9,619 nt of DNA from the NCBI RefSeq assembly GCF_937875145.1, contig NZ_CALNCS010000262.1, positions 1-9,619 of the forward strand, read 5' to 3'. Both the position numbers and the translations under genes were made by a program. This DNA comes from Alkalibaculum bacchi (GTDB lineage: Bacteria; Bacillota; Clostridia; Eubacteriales; Alkalibacteraceae). Shown here piece after piece: positions 1 to 7,304 of the stretch. The notes under the pieces are model-generated. The model did not search any database, was not told the origin of the DNA, and worked only from the letters and a program-made list of their open reading frames with translations. Position 1 is the first letter of the stretch. Each line of letters begins with the position of its first letter.

Positions 1-223
1 ATGGAATGGCACCTACATGATCGTAATGAGAATGACTTATGAATATATAGTCCAAAGCCTTGTCATCGCCTAAAACTCTTTTTATATTTTCAAGAAGCTC
101 TTTAGCGCAATAAGCCATGCCACAATCTATTAAAGCTACTTTTTCCTCTCCAATTATTAGAGCTGAATTACAACTTCCCATTCTACAAGATACGTCTATT
201 ACTTTATCCCTTAAATTTGTCAT
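1..223 (-). CDS. Metallo-beta-lactamase-fold hydrolase, N-terminal part (cut by window edge)
   Basis: Read leftward from ATG at 223, this gives 74 codons that stay open to the window edge. The segment near the end, HSHYDHVGAIP (about residues 64-74), is the HxHxDH metal-binding motif of the metallo-beta-lactamase fold, which holds a dinuclear zinc or iron centre. Before it, residues 21-36 (ALIIGEEKVALIDCGM) match the usual strand pair of the fold that ends in a conserved Asp. The start is supported by AAGGAG at 229-234, five bases upstream. The fold covers hydrolases, glyoxalase II-like enzymes and flavodiiron proteins. With only the N-terminus visible the substrate cannot be named. Fold assignment is firm, function is open. 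Confidence 0.85.
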   Translation of the reverse strand, partial: MTNLRDKVIDVSCRMGSCNSALIIGEEKVALIDCGMAYCAKELLENIKRVLGDDKALDYIFISHSHYDHVGAIP

Positions 224-359
224 ATGAACTCCTTATCTGAACAATATCATTTTATTAAAATTTATATTTTAAAGTTTAATTATAAACCACAAGACAAAAA
301 ATAAAACTATAGATTTTTAATACGCTTATTTTTCACCTTACATTTTGCATTATTTTGAC

Positions 360-374
360 AAGTTTAATAAACTT
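360..374. repeat. 15-bp palindrome, possible operator
   Basis: AAGTTTA and TAAACTT are perfect inverted arms around a single central A. The site lies just downstream of the predicted start point of the leftward promoter at 389-397, where a bound repressor could block transcription of the metallo-beta-lactamase gene. The region is very AT-rich, so chance is a real alternative. Confidence 0.3.
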
Positions 375-388
375 TGTAAACCCATCAT

Positions 389-397
389 ATTATACCA
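389..397 (-). promoter_or_regulatory. Extended -10 promoter candidate for the leftward hydrolase
   Basis: On the minus strand this reads TGGTATAAT, a perfect TGn plus TATAAT extended -10 element, which can work without a good -35. The -35 position (about 412-417) is poor. Transcription would start near 382 and give a leader of about 160 nt before the ATG at 223. No known riboswitch is recognisable in that leader. Confidence 0.4.
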
Positions 398-421
398 TAT
401 ATTTCGATATTGTTGTATGAC

Positions 422-460
422 TTAATTATAATTAAACTATACTTTATTAATTATAGTTAA
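422..460. repeat. Two near-identical AT palindromes
   Basis: TTAATTATAATTAA at 422-435 is a perfect 14-bp palindrome. TTAATTATAGTTAA at 447-460 differs from it by one base, with starts 25 bp apart. Two spaced copies resemble a pair of operators for a dimeric regulator, but the composition makes this weak. They lie between the leftward promoter and the gene remnant at 432-590. Confidence 0.25.
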
Positions 461-590
461 TGTTATAATTAGTGGCTTATTCCCTATTCGTTCTTTAAGA
501 ACAGATACTCCTACTCAAATAATCGATAGACCAAAAGAATTATTAGATCTTATGATGCTAGGCGCCAGATTTAGCGAAAGCAAAATTTGA
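432..590 (+). pseudogene. Possible 3' remnant of an unrecognised gene
   Basis: A rightward frame of 52 codons runs from just after a TAA at 429 to a TGA at 588. It has no ATG, GTG or TTG start until far inside it. Its C-terminal half (ending ELLDLMMLGARFSESKI) has the balanced, charged composition of real protein rather than of random AT-rich sequence. I do not recognise the family. The simplest reading is the tail of a gene whose 5' part was lost. It could also be a chance open frame. The rest of the 224-673 gap holds the palindromes and promoter listed separately. Confidence 0.3.
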
Positions 591-637
591 AAAGATGAGC
601 AATGATATTTTCTTGTCTTATATGAATTTACTGATTT

Positions 638-668
638 AAGGTGGTAAGAAAAACTACTTTACCGCCTT
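638..668. terminator. Hairpin after the L,D-transpeptidase gene, weak terminator
   Basis: AAGGTGGTAA (638-647) pairs with TTACCGCCTT (659-668), a 10-bp stem with one G-U pair and an 11-nt loop, six bases past the transpeptidase stop. Neither strand has a clear U-tract after the stem, so it may be a 3' stabilising hairpin rather than an efficient intrinsic terminator. Confidence 0.45.
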
Positions 669-673
669 GCACA

Positions 674-2086
674 TCACTCTTCATAACAAATAATCGGCAT
701 TCCTGATTCAATTTCTTCATATAGCTCCCTTGCCAAATACGTAGGTGCATTTATGCATCCGTGACTGCCATTTTGTTTGTATATATTGCCTCCAAAAGAA
801 TGCCTCCATCTGGCGTCGTGTATTCCTATATTTCCATAAAAGGGCATCCAGTATTTTACTTTGGATTCGTAACCCTGCCCTCTTAAAGTGGCATTTGTTA
901 TCTTATAATTGAGCATATATGTACCAAGATCCGTATCAAAGCCTCTACTCAAATTACCTGTTACAATTGGACCTTCTGTTACCAGTTCTCCATCTTTATA
1001 AAACCATAAGTGTTGTTTTGTAATATTGATTTCTACATAGGTATTTCCTATATCATTTTCTTCTCTAGATAATGCCCTTTGAGCATATATAGGCTCTCTT
1101 TGTATGATTCTTCCAGATTGAATCTCCTCTAATAGGATCTCTTTCTCTCCCAACAAGTCAATCTTCCAACCATATAAACCTCCAGATACTTCTACCGTTT
1201 TTCCTGTAGAGGTTTTAAAGTTTCTCTTTATACCTACGGTATTATATTTTTTAGCTAATCCTTTTATATCATTGTATATCTCTTGTCCATCGATTATAAT
1301 ATCTAAATTTCTATTTACACGTAGCCATTGGCGAATCCGTTTATCATCTATTATTTCATTTTTACTGCCAAATCGGTAGATTATTTTTGATTTAACAAAT
1401 TTATTAAGAGTATCTCCAGTTTCTTTTGTCTTTTCAGAATGTAAAGTATATTTTGGGTTTTCGTAACAATTATTCGCATCTATATCTAATGTTCTTTCTC
1501 CTTTTAATATACTTCTTGTTATAACTTGATTTAATAATTCTCTGTTAATTTTGTTCCCATACACTTCTTTAATGGCTTGATAAGAGCCATTTGAGTATTC
1601 GAAACTTACACTTTTAGGTTCTACGACCTCTTTATTTAAGAAAATTAATGCATCTATTCTACTATTTAAAGCTTCTTCATCATATAAAAATAAATCTCCT
1701 ACAAAATATCTACAATCCTTAATATAAGAACTAATCCAAAAATAAGGTTTTTGCACATATTGAATTTGATAGATGCTACTTTTCTTATTTAAAAATAAAC
1801 CTACATCATTACCTGTAATTTTTTCCGTATAGCCATCCCTACCTACTAATTCCAATTGATATTGATCAATATACTCTTCAATAATAAGAATTACTTCATC
1901 GTATGTCTTGAATGATACATCTACACCATTGATTACCGTATTATAATAAAAATGATTTGTAAAGTATATTGAAATCAGAAAGTATAGTACTGCCATTACA
2001 GCCAAAATAATTCCTAATTTCAAAAACACTTTTTTTTTAAAAAACCTCTTGTAATCCATTCTCACAGCACCGTCTAACCCTTCCAT
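674..2086 (-). CDS. Membrane-anchored L,D-transpeptidase (YkuD domain)
   Basis: The protein has 470 residues. A short basic cytoplasmic tail leads to one membrane segment at about 21-42. A long extracellular region of the type seen before YkuD domains (putative peptidoglycan-binding, PG_binding_4-like) fills about 50-345. The YkuD catalytic domain covers about 349-468. The catalytic motif is complete: His423 (GIHD) followed by SHGC with His442 and Cys444. Family enzymes form 3-3 cross-links in peptidoglycan or attach proteins to it, outside the membrane, through a Cys acyl-enzyme, and resist most penicillins. No start has a convincing ribosome site: ATG at 2086, GTG at 2065 and ATG at 2059 (giving MDYKRFFKKK) are all possible, and 2059 gives the most typical N-terminus. 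The neighbouring Cys-rich gene is divergent. Confidence 0.9.
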   Translation of the reverse strand: MEGLDGAVRMDYKRFFKKKVFLKLGIILAVMAVLYFLISIYFTNHFYYNTVINGVDVSFKTYDEVILIIEEYIDQYQLELVGRDGYTEKITGNDVGLFLNKKSSIYQIQYVQKPYFWISSYIKDCRYFVGDLFLYDEEALNSRIDALIFLNKEVVEPKSVSFEYSNGSYQAIKEVYGNKINRELLNQVITRSILKGERTLDIDANNCYENPKYTLHSEKTKETGDTLNKFVKSKIIYRFGSKNEIIDDKRIRQWLRVNRNLDIIIDGQEIYNDIKGLAKKYNTVGIKRNFKTSTGKTVEVSGGLYGWKIDLLGEKEILLEEIQSGRIIQREPIYAQRALSREENDIGNTYVEINITKQHLWFYKDGELVTEGPIVTGNLSRGFDTDLGTYMLNYKITNATLRGQGYESKVKYWMPFYGNIGIHDARWRHSFGGNIYKQNGSHGCINAPTYLARELYEEIESGMPIICYEE

Positions 2087-2110
2087 TATGATGCGTTAAA
2101 CTATCACTTA

Positions 2111-2139
2111 TTTATAATATGTCTGTGATTTCATCTTAA
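2111..2139 (-). promoter_or_regulatory. Promoter candidate for the L,D-transpeptidase
   Basis: On the minus strand TTAAGA (2134-2139), a 17-nt spacer, then TATAAA (2111-2116) fit a sigma-A promoter with 4/6 and 5/6 matches. The overlapping CATATTATA (2113-2121) also fits the sigma-K -10 form CATANNNTA, but no AC lies at the matching -35 distance, so the vegetative reading is preferred. Confidence 0.35.
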
Positions 2140-2165
2140 GACTCTATAAGAGGATTATTTAAAGA

Positions 2166-2192
2166 ACGAAATCTATTCTATCTCATATAATA
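2166..2192 (+). promoter_or_regulatory. Sigma-K-like (or sigma-A -10) promoter for the Cys-rich protein
   Basis: AC at 2166-2167, a 16-nt spacer and CATATAATA at 2184-2192 fit the mother-cell sigma-K consensus (AC, 16-17 nt, CATANNNTA). The same bases contain TATAAT (2186-2191), a perfect vegetative -10, but with no recognisable TTGACA-like -35. Start would be near 2199, giving a leader of about 36 nt. AT richness makes chance matches possible. Confidence 0.35.
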
Positions 2193-2235
2193 TATAGAAC
2201 CTATGATAATAATCAAAATAAAAGGAGGTTTATCC

Positions 2236-2751
2236 GTGAGTCACTGTTGCCATGAGTGCAATGAAAATAAAAAAGAACAACCCTATGAAATATGTGAAAA
2301 TATAGTTGAAGAGTTAGATTCAATTGGCTGCATTTTAAAAAAGACCAATTCTATTCTAAGAGATAATTTAAGCAGCCAAGCGAATAATCATCCACTGGTG
2401 ACTGCCTATACAACAGCTGCTAATATTGGATCAGGTCAAAGTATTATTGAATTGAATATTCCAGCTAATTCTTGTATAAAAACGATTTTTGTAACGGCTC
2501 AAGGTACAAATATAAGAGATATTCAATTAACGCTTCAATCTGAAACATCCTTTTTTATCAACAGATATTATGCAGAACAAAACGATGAAGGAGTTGCTCC
2601 TCATGCAAATTTTGTCGTATCATTTGATTATCCTGTATGCATCGGTAATAGTGAAGCGACATTAAGAGCTGATATTAGCGAAACAGGATTAAGCGCTGGC
2701 TTTTTATCTGTCCTTTATATTCCTAATTGTTGCAGTAATACACCACAATAA
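2236..2751 (+). CDS. Small Cys-rich, beta-rich protein, possibly spore surface
   Basis: Start is GTG at 2236, chosen because AAAGGAGG at 2221-2228 sits seven bases before it; an in-frame ATG at 2203 lies upstream of that site and has none of its own. The product has 171 residues. The N-terminus carries HCCHEC (residues 3-8) plus Cys20 and Cys32, followed by a helical-looking stretch at about 18-45. Residues 52-163 alternate like beta strands with many Thr, Ser and Asn. The C-terminus ends with a second Cys pair (165-166). There is no signal peptide or membrane segment. I do not recognise the family. Cys pairs at both ends around a beta core, and a sigma-K-like promoter, are compatible with a disulfide-linked spore coat, exosporium or appendage protein. 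That role is inference. The Cys spacing does not match the Ena appendage motif as I recall it. Confidence 0.8.
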   Translation: MSHCCHECNENKKEQPYEICENIVEELDSIGCILKKTNSILRDNLSSQANNHPLVTAYTTAANIGSGQSIIELNIPANSCIKTIFVTAQGTNIRDIQLTLQSETSFFINRYYAEQNDEGVAPHANFVVSFDYPVCIGNSEATLRADISETGLSAGFLSVLYIPNCCSNTPQ

Positions 2752-2782
2752 AGAATGAATTTAATAAAATAATAGTTTTTTT

Positions 2783-2819
2783 AAAAGCAGGCAGCGAGTA
2801 CACTCTCTATCTGCTTTTT
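2783..2819. terminator. Bidirectional intrinsic terminator between convergent genes
   Basis: AAAAGCAG (2783-2790) pairs with CTGCTTTT (2811-2818), and a short inner GAG/CTC helix can form in the loop. Rightward the stem runs into CTTTTTATTT, a good U-tract for the Cys-rich gene. Leftward the stem also ends in CTTTT, so it may end the transport operon, though A residues follow. Confidence 0.75.
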
Positions 2820-2829
2820 ATTTAAGAAA

Positions 2830-3774
2830 TCAATCTATTATGTGCCCATATGCCACTAGAGGACCATCTTTAATTACTGTCAAACTAGCAACTTGATATA
2901 AGATTACACCATCCATATCGGCATAATACTCATAGAGTATCTCACCAAAATAATTTTTTATAGTTCCTATTAAATCACCCTTTTTAAATATATTACCAAC
3001 TTCAAATCTCGGATACCAACAACCACTTATAGGAACTTCTGGATAGCGTACATCTGTTACTTCTCTTTGTTCAAAGGAATGATTTTCTATACCAAAATTA
3101 CTAAAACCTAGTGTATCCATAATTCGGTAGACATCTTCTTTATCCTCTAACACTTCCTTTTCTGTCCAAATGCCACACTGTCCACGCTCTAACAAGATAC
3201 TGGGTATGCCACAACTTGCTGCATAATTGTAGGATCCACCACTAGCCGTCCCTGATTTTACTCGATAAGGTACATGAACACATTTTGCCATTTCTAAGGA
3301 TTTTTGTACTACTTCATCCGTAGCCATTCCAGGATAATAAACATATGGAGTTAACGTCTCATATCCATCACCACAATGTAAATCAATATAAAAGTCCGCC
3401 TTTTTATGTAATTCTTTTACCACAGTAGCAGCTAATTTTTCTGTTAGGGTCCCCTCCACACTACCTGGAAATTCTCTATTTAAATTTTTTTGATCTTCAT
3501 ATACTAAGCTCATCGTTCGATTAGTAAAGCCCGTTACATTGAGTAGTGGCGCAATAATGACTTTCCCCTTTATTACCTCAGGAGTAATCTCCTGAGACAG
3601 TTCAATAGCTGCCTGTATGCCTACGTATTCTGCACTATGAACACCACCTGTTATTAAAAGAGTTCGACCTTTTTCATAGCCTACAATGACCGTAACAGGA
3701 AACATAACATCAGTACCTTCTATATTGATAAACCCTGTTGCCTTTTGTCCTGGATTTAATTCATCTATATTCAT
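2830..3774 (-). CDS. M14-family zinc amidohydrolase, aspartoacylase/succinylglutamate desuccinylase-like
   Basis: The 314-residue product (from ATG 3774) is cytoplasmic, with no signal or membrane segment. Zinc ligands of the family are visible: His46 and Glu49 in GGVHSAEYVGI and His133 in DLHCGD. NLNREFPG (97-104) is the substrate-carboxylate region and Glu196 (LLERG) is the likely catalytic base. A C-terminal beta domain follows (about 235-314). Family enzymes hydrolyse amide bonds such as N-acetyl-aspartate or N-succinyl-glutamate; no substrate is indicated here. The start at 3774 is preferred because AAAGG lies nine bases upstream; ATG at 3801 is an alternative. The longer open frame back to 3954 overlaps the MATE remnant in another frame and is not credible. 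It is last in the B12-riboswitch operon, which suggests it acts on something the transporter brings in. Confidence 0.85.
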   Translation of the reverse strand: MNIDELNPGQKATGFINIEGTDVMFPVTVIVGYEKGRTLLITGGVHSAEYVGIQAAIELSQEITPEVIKGKVIIAPLLNVTGFTNRTMSLVYEDQKNLNREFPGSVEGTLTEKLAATVVKELHKKADFYIDLHCGDGYETLTPYVYYPGMATDEVVQKSLEMAKCVHVPYRVKSGTASGGSYNYAASCGIPSILLERGQCGIWTEKEVLEDKEDVYRIMDTLGFSNFGIENHSFEQREVTDVRYPEVPISGCWYPRFEVGNIFKKGDLIGTIKNYFGEILYEYYADMDGVILYQVASLTVIKDGPLVAYGHIID

Positions 3775-3806
3775 TTTATCAAACCTTTCTTTTTCATTCA
3801 TTTGTT

Positions 3807-3980
3807 CTAGCCCATTCCTAAGCTGATAAAAAAATAAATTAAAATCAACACAATATAGTCGCCTATTCCTACAGTAGCTAGAGCATGTGTATTTATAGGC
3901 CTGCCAATAATAAAAGCATCCACCATATTCGACATCATCAATGGTATCGCCCATTTTAAAATTGATTTTGTTTTACTCAT
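3807..3980 (-). pseudogene. Truncated MATE-family efflux transporter remnant
   Basis: Fifty-seven codons start at ATG 3980, overlapping the last codons of the upstream ATPase by 8 nt in the form ATGAGTAA. The translation starts MSKTKSILKWAIPLMMSN and continues with VDAFIIGR and THALATVGIG, followed by a hydrophobic stretch to SLGMG. These are the conserved first and second transmembrane helices of MATE multidrug/sodium antiporters. The usual block between IPLMMSN and VDAFIIG is short by roughly seven residues, judged from memory of the family. The frame then stops at TAG 3807, whereas a full MATE protein has about 450 residues and twelve helices. This is a deletion scar: the rest of the gene was lost and the next gene brought close. 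It is probably non-functional; a tiny membrane peptide could still be made. Confidence 0.7.
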
Positions 3981-4926
3981 ACAAATGACATGCCACAAAG
4001 TGTTGATAATCAATTTTAGTTAATTGTGGCTTTTCTACAGTGCATATTTTTTTGCAGTGTGGACATCGATTTTGGAAGTTGCAACCATGTGGTAAATCTA
4101 GGGCTCTAGTAAATTCGCTCTCAATTGGGTCTATAGCTATGCTTCGATTGATGCTCACATCAAAGATTGAACCGATTAAGGATTTTGTATAAGGATGTCT
4201 TGCTTCTTTATGAACCTTATCTCCAGGTATACGCTCTACAATATTTCCTAAGTACATAATGGCTAATTCATGAGCCATCGATTGAACCAATGCTACATCA
4301 TGGCAAATAAAAGCAATAGTAATTCCCTTTTCTCTTTGCAATTTTACCAGTAGTTTTATAATACGATCTTGTACGGATACATCTAGGGAGCAAGTGGCTT
4401 CGTCACATAAGATTACTTCTGGCTCTAATGTAAGAGCTCGAGCAATCCCCACCCTTTGTCTCTGCCCACCACTCATGTTTCGAGGATATTTATTCATAAA
4501 CTCTTCTGGTAAATCGACCATTTCCAAATACCTTTTGACTTCTTTTTCCTTTTCCTTTTTTTTAATCAATTTAAAGTTGAGCAGTGGCTCACTTACAATT
4601 TCTGCAACCTTCATTCTAGGATTAAAAGAAGCCATGGGGTCTTGAAAGACCATCTGTATTCGTCTGTGATTTTCTCTTAAATTCTTACCTTTATCATTTG
4701 TAATGTCTTTGCCACGATAAATAATTTGTCCTTCAGTCGGTTTATCCAATTGCACTAGCATTCTCATAAGAGTGCTTTTACCACAACCACTTTCTCCTAC
4801 AATACCTAAAGTTTTCCCCTCATACATTTTGAGATCTACATGATCTACAGCAGCCACCATCCGATTGTTTGCCATTTTAAATTTGCGGGTTAAATGTCTA
4901 GCTTCTAAGACAATTCCTTTAGACAT
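3973..4926 (-). CDS. Nik/Dpp/Opp-type ABC transporter ATPase, second subunit (DppF/OppF-like)
   Basis: The 317-residue protein is one of two nucleotide-binding subunits that drive the importer from the cytoplasmic face. Visible motifs are Walker A GESGCGKS (44-51), Q-loop Gln95, signature MSGGQ (151-155), Walker B VILCDE (171-176) and switch His209. The C-terminal oligopeptide-transporter extension carries Cys282, Cys288, Cys295 and Cys313 in the spacing C-x5-C-x6-C-x17-C, plus an extra Cys291. In this subfamily such cysteines have been linked to an iron-sulfur cluster. E. coli NikE lacks this tail as far as I recall, so this subunit is closer to DppF. The ATG overlaps the preceding ATPase gene by 8 nt and has GGAGGG eight bases upstream, within that gene. 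Confidence 0.93.
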   Translation of the reverse strand: MSKGIVLEARHLTRKFKMANNRMVAAVDHVDLKMYEGKTLGIVGESGCGKSTLMRMLVQLDKPTEGQIIYRGKDITNDKGKNLRENHRRIQMVFQDPMASFNPRMKVAEIVSEPLLNFKLIKKKEKEKEVKRYLEMVDLPEEFMNKYPRNMSGGQRQRVGIARALTLEPEVILCDEATCSLDVSVQDRIIKLLVKLQREKGITIAFICHDVALVQSMAHELAIMYLGNIVERIPGDKVHKEARHPYTKSLIGSIFDVSINRSIAIDPIESEFTRALDLPHGCNFQNRCPHCKKICTVEKPQLTKIDYQHFVACHLYE

Positions 4927-5704
4927 ACCGTTTTCCCTCCATTTTTGGAACTGATTCTAACAATGTTTTAGTATATGTATGGCTAGGATTGTAGAGGACG
5001 TCTTCTTGATTGCCCATCTCTACTATCCTACCAGATTGCATAACGAGAATCTGGTCAGACATATAAGACGCTACACCTAGATTATGAGTGACAATAATTA
5101 TCCCCGTATTATGGACCTCTTTTAATTCCATCATTTGGCGAACAATCTGGGCTTGAGTCGTTACATCTAAAGCGCTAGTTGGTTCATCAGCTAGTAAAAG
5201 CTTAGGTTGAAACACCATAGCCATGGCAATACCTACCCGTTGTCGCATGCCTCCACTCAATTGGAAAGGGTAGCTATTCATAATATTTTCCCCATTAGAA
5301 AGACACATCTTTTCTAACATAATAACGCCTTTTTGCCATGCATCCTTTTTGGATATATCTTCATGAGTCCTGATATACTCAACAAACTGGCCACCTATTT
5401 TTCGTATAGGATTGATCATTACACCAGAATCCTGAAAAATCATGGACATTCTTTTGCCTCTTAACTGTCTCCATTCCTCATCTGATTTGCCTAGGAGGGA
5501 TTCTCCTTCAAAGCATATATCTCCTTCCACAACCTGTCCTCCTTTAGGCAAAGCGCCTAAAAGAGATCGGATTACTGTAGTCTTACCACTTCCACTTTCT
5601 CCAACGATGCTTACTATTTCCCCAGGTTTCATAGAAAGGGAAAAGTCTTTTACAGAAGGAGGGTGGTATCCATATTTCACCGTTAAATGTTGAATTTCAA
5701 GCAT
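4919..5704 (-). CDS. Nik/Dpp/Opp-type ABC transporter ATPase, first subunit (NikD/DppD-like)
   Basis: The 261-residue protein pairs with the downstream ATPase to energise the importer. Motifs are complete: Walker A GESGSGKT (35-42), Q-loop Gln91, signature LSGGM (149-153), Walker B LLLADE (169-174), switch His207. It ends soon after HTYTKTLLESVP, without the Cys-bearing C-terminal extension. At 261 residues it is close to NikD (about 254) and clearly shorter than DppD/OppD (about 320-340). Asymmetry between a short first ATPase and a long second one is therefore real here. It starts 10 nt after the binding-protein stop with AAGGGTGAG just upstream, and its end overlaps the next gene. Confidence 0.92.
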   Translation of the reverse strand: MLEIQHLTVKYGYHPPSVKDFSLSMKPGEIVSIVGESGSGKTTVIRSLLGALPKGGQVVEGDICFEGESLLGKSDEEWRQLRGKRMSMIFQDSGVMINPIRKIGGQFVEYIRTHEDISKKDAWQKGVIMLEKMCLSNGENIMNSYPFQLSGGMRQRVGIAMAMVFQPKLLLADEPTSALDVTTQAQIVRQMMELKEVHNTGIIIVTHNLGVASYMSDQILVMQSGRIVEMGNQEDVLYNPSHTYTKTLLESVPKMEGKRYV

Positions 5705-5714
5705 GTACTCACCC

Positions 5715-7304
5715 TTATTTAGCTGGTTTAATGTCTTTTGTCACCCAGTAGAAATCTGACGTTGGACAATAGGCCCCTTCTATAGCCGAAGTAGAGCATA
5801 TATTATAATTGTAATACCCATATACTAAGGCTACAGAATCATCAAGAATCATTTGCTGTAATTGTACAATGTATTCTTTCCGCTTACCTAAGTCAAATTC
5901 TGTTATTAATTTTTCATAAATTTCATCGTATTCTGCATTATTATAAGAAATATAATTTGTATCACTTTTAGAATACCAGTGATTTAAAAATTTTGCAGGA
6001 TCGCCAGTAGGTGTAGTCACTTCGTTACTTGCAGCTAAATCAAAATCCCCATTCATCAATACATCTGCCTGAGTTTCTGTAATGGAAACATTCGCTTTGA
6101 TTCCTATATTGGTTAATTGCGTGACTTGTGCTTCTGCAATAGTATTCATCTGGCGACTTGCCGTTACTTTATAATCTAAAACAATATTCTCTCCATCTAT
6201 TTCTCTTATTCCATCACCATTTGTATCCACAATACCTGCATCATCTAAAAGTTTTGCAGCTTTTTCTGCATCAAAGGAATTTTTAAATGTGAGATTATCA
6301 TAGCCAAAGTCAAGTATAGACGGAACGACAGCATATCCATAAGAATACGATCCATTGGTAGTAATATCTGCTATAGTTTTCTCGTCAATAGCCATAACTA
6401 CTGCGTTGCGAAGATTATCATTTTCAAGTAATCCTTCTAAATTTACATGAGCATAACCCACACGAGAACCGGATACTTCGCTAATATTATAGTCTCCTAG
6501 ATTTCCTAAGGTCTGTCTATCTGCAGCTGAAATACTCATAGCCATATCTGTACTACCGTCTTGAAGAGACATGCTTCTAGTAGAAGGTTCTTCTACTTTC
6601 ATAATGGAAACAGTTTCAAAAGGCACTACACCATCCCAATAGTATTCATTTTTTACCAATTTAATATCTACGTCTGTTGTCATAGATTCAATAACATATG
6701 GACCTGTTCCAATTGGACCTTCTATAGCTAAGTTTCTATTTTGGTCTACATTAGTAATCATCATCCATGGATATGCCATACAGCCTGGAAGGTCAGGAGT
6801 TGGCTCTGTAGTAACAATAGTTACTGTATTAGCTTCATCATCAGCACTTAAGGAAGAATAGGTAAAGAAGCTCTGTAGATTGCCAGTTCCACCGTTTTTA
6901 GGATCAGAATCTTTATATACCTTTTTGATAGAGTCTACAACTTTTGATGGTGTCATATCTTCTCCATTAGAGAATTTAATGCCTTCTCTTAATATAAATG
7001 TCCAAGTAAGATCATCATCTGCTACACTCCAGCTTTCTGCAAGCCATGGTTCAAATGAATAATCATCAGCAAATTTAACTAAGCATTCCCCTACACCCCA
7101 TCTCATAACAAACCAACTTTCATAGTCTACTGATGGATCTAGTGAGTGGGAAAAAAGCTCTGTAGCTACATTTAATTGGGTTTTTTCTGATGAGACAGCC
7201 TTTGGGCTAGTTTGCTTGCCATCATCCTTATTTCCACATCCACTTAATAACCCAATTAGAAGGGTGGATACGGCTAGTACCTTTACAATCTTTTTTAAAT
7301 TCAT
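5715..7304 (-). CDS. Lipoprotein solute-binding protein of the Nik/Dpp/Opp importer (SBP_bac_5)
   Basis: The 529-residue protein starts with a lipoprotein signal: basic MNLKK, a hydrophobic stretch and the lipobox LSGC with lipidated Cys23. The mature protein would be tethered outside the membrane and hand ligand to the permeases. Family-5 binding-protein features include WLAESW (87-92), LTWTFILREGIKFSNGE (99-115) and the IGTGPY segment near residue 200. Length matches NikA (about 524). Peptide-binding, nickel/cobalt-chelate and opine-metallophore binders all share this fold, and no ligand residues can be assigned by eye. ATG 7304 has AGAGGG nine bases upstream. The start lies inside the 3' end of the preceding permease gene. 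Lying between permease and ATPase genes differs from the A-B-C-D-E order of E. coli nik. B12-riboswitch control favours a cobalt-related ligand. Confidence 0.92.
   Translation of the reverse strand: MNLKKIVKVLAVSTLLIGLLSGCGNKDDGKQTSPKAVSSEKTQLNVATELFSHSLDPSVDYESWFVMRWGVGECLVKFADDYSFEPWLAESWSVADDDLTWTFILREGIKFSNGEDMTPSKVVDSIKKVYKDSDPKNGGTGNLQSFFTYSSLSADDEANTVTIVTTEPTPDLPGCMAYPWMMITNVDQNRNLAIEGPIGTGPYVIESMTTDVDIKLVKNEYYWDGVVPFETVSIMKVEEPSTRSMSLQDGSTDMAMSISAADRQTLGNLGDYNISEVSGSRVGYAHVNLEGLLENDNLRNAVVMAIDEKTIADITTNGSYSYGYAVVPSILDFGYDNLTFKNSFDAEKAAKLLDDAGIVDTNGDGIREIDGENIVLDYKVTASRQMNTIAEAQVTQLTNIGIKANVSITETQADVLMNGDFDLAASNEVTTPTGDPAKFLNHWYSKSDTNYISYNNAEYDEIYEKLITEFDLGKRKEYIVQLQQMILDDSVALVYGYYNYNICSTSAIEGAYCPTSDFYWVTKDIKPAK

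Noticed and set aside
2203..2235. ATG at 2203 as start of the Cys-rich protein
   Set aside because: It lacks a ribosome site, and the perfect AAAGGAGG at 2221-2228 lies inside the extension and points to GTG 2236.
3775..3954. A 60-residue N-terminal extension of the M14 hydrolase frame
   Set aside because: It is a shadow of the MATE remnant in another frame, has no family similarity, and ribosome sites favour starts at 3774 or 3801.
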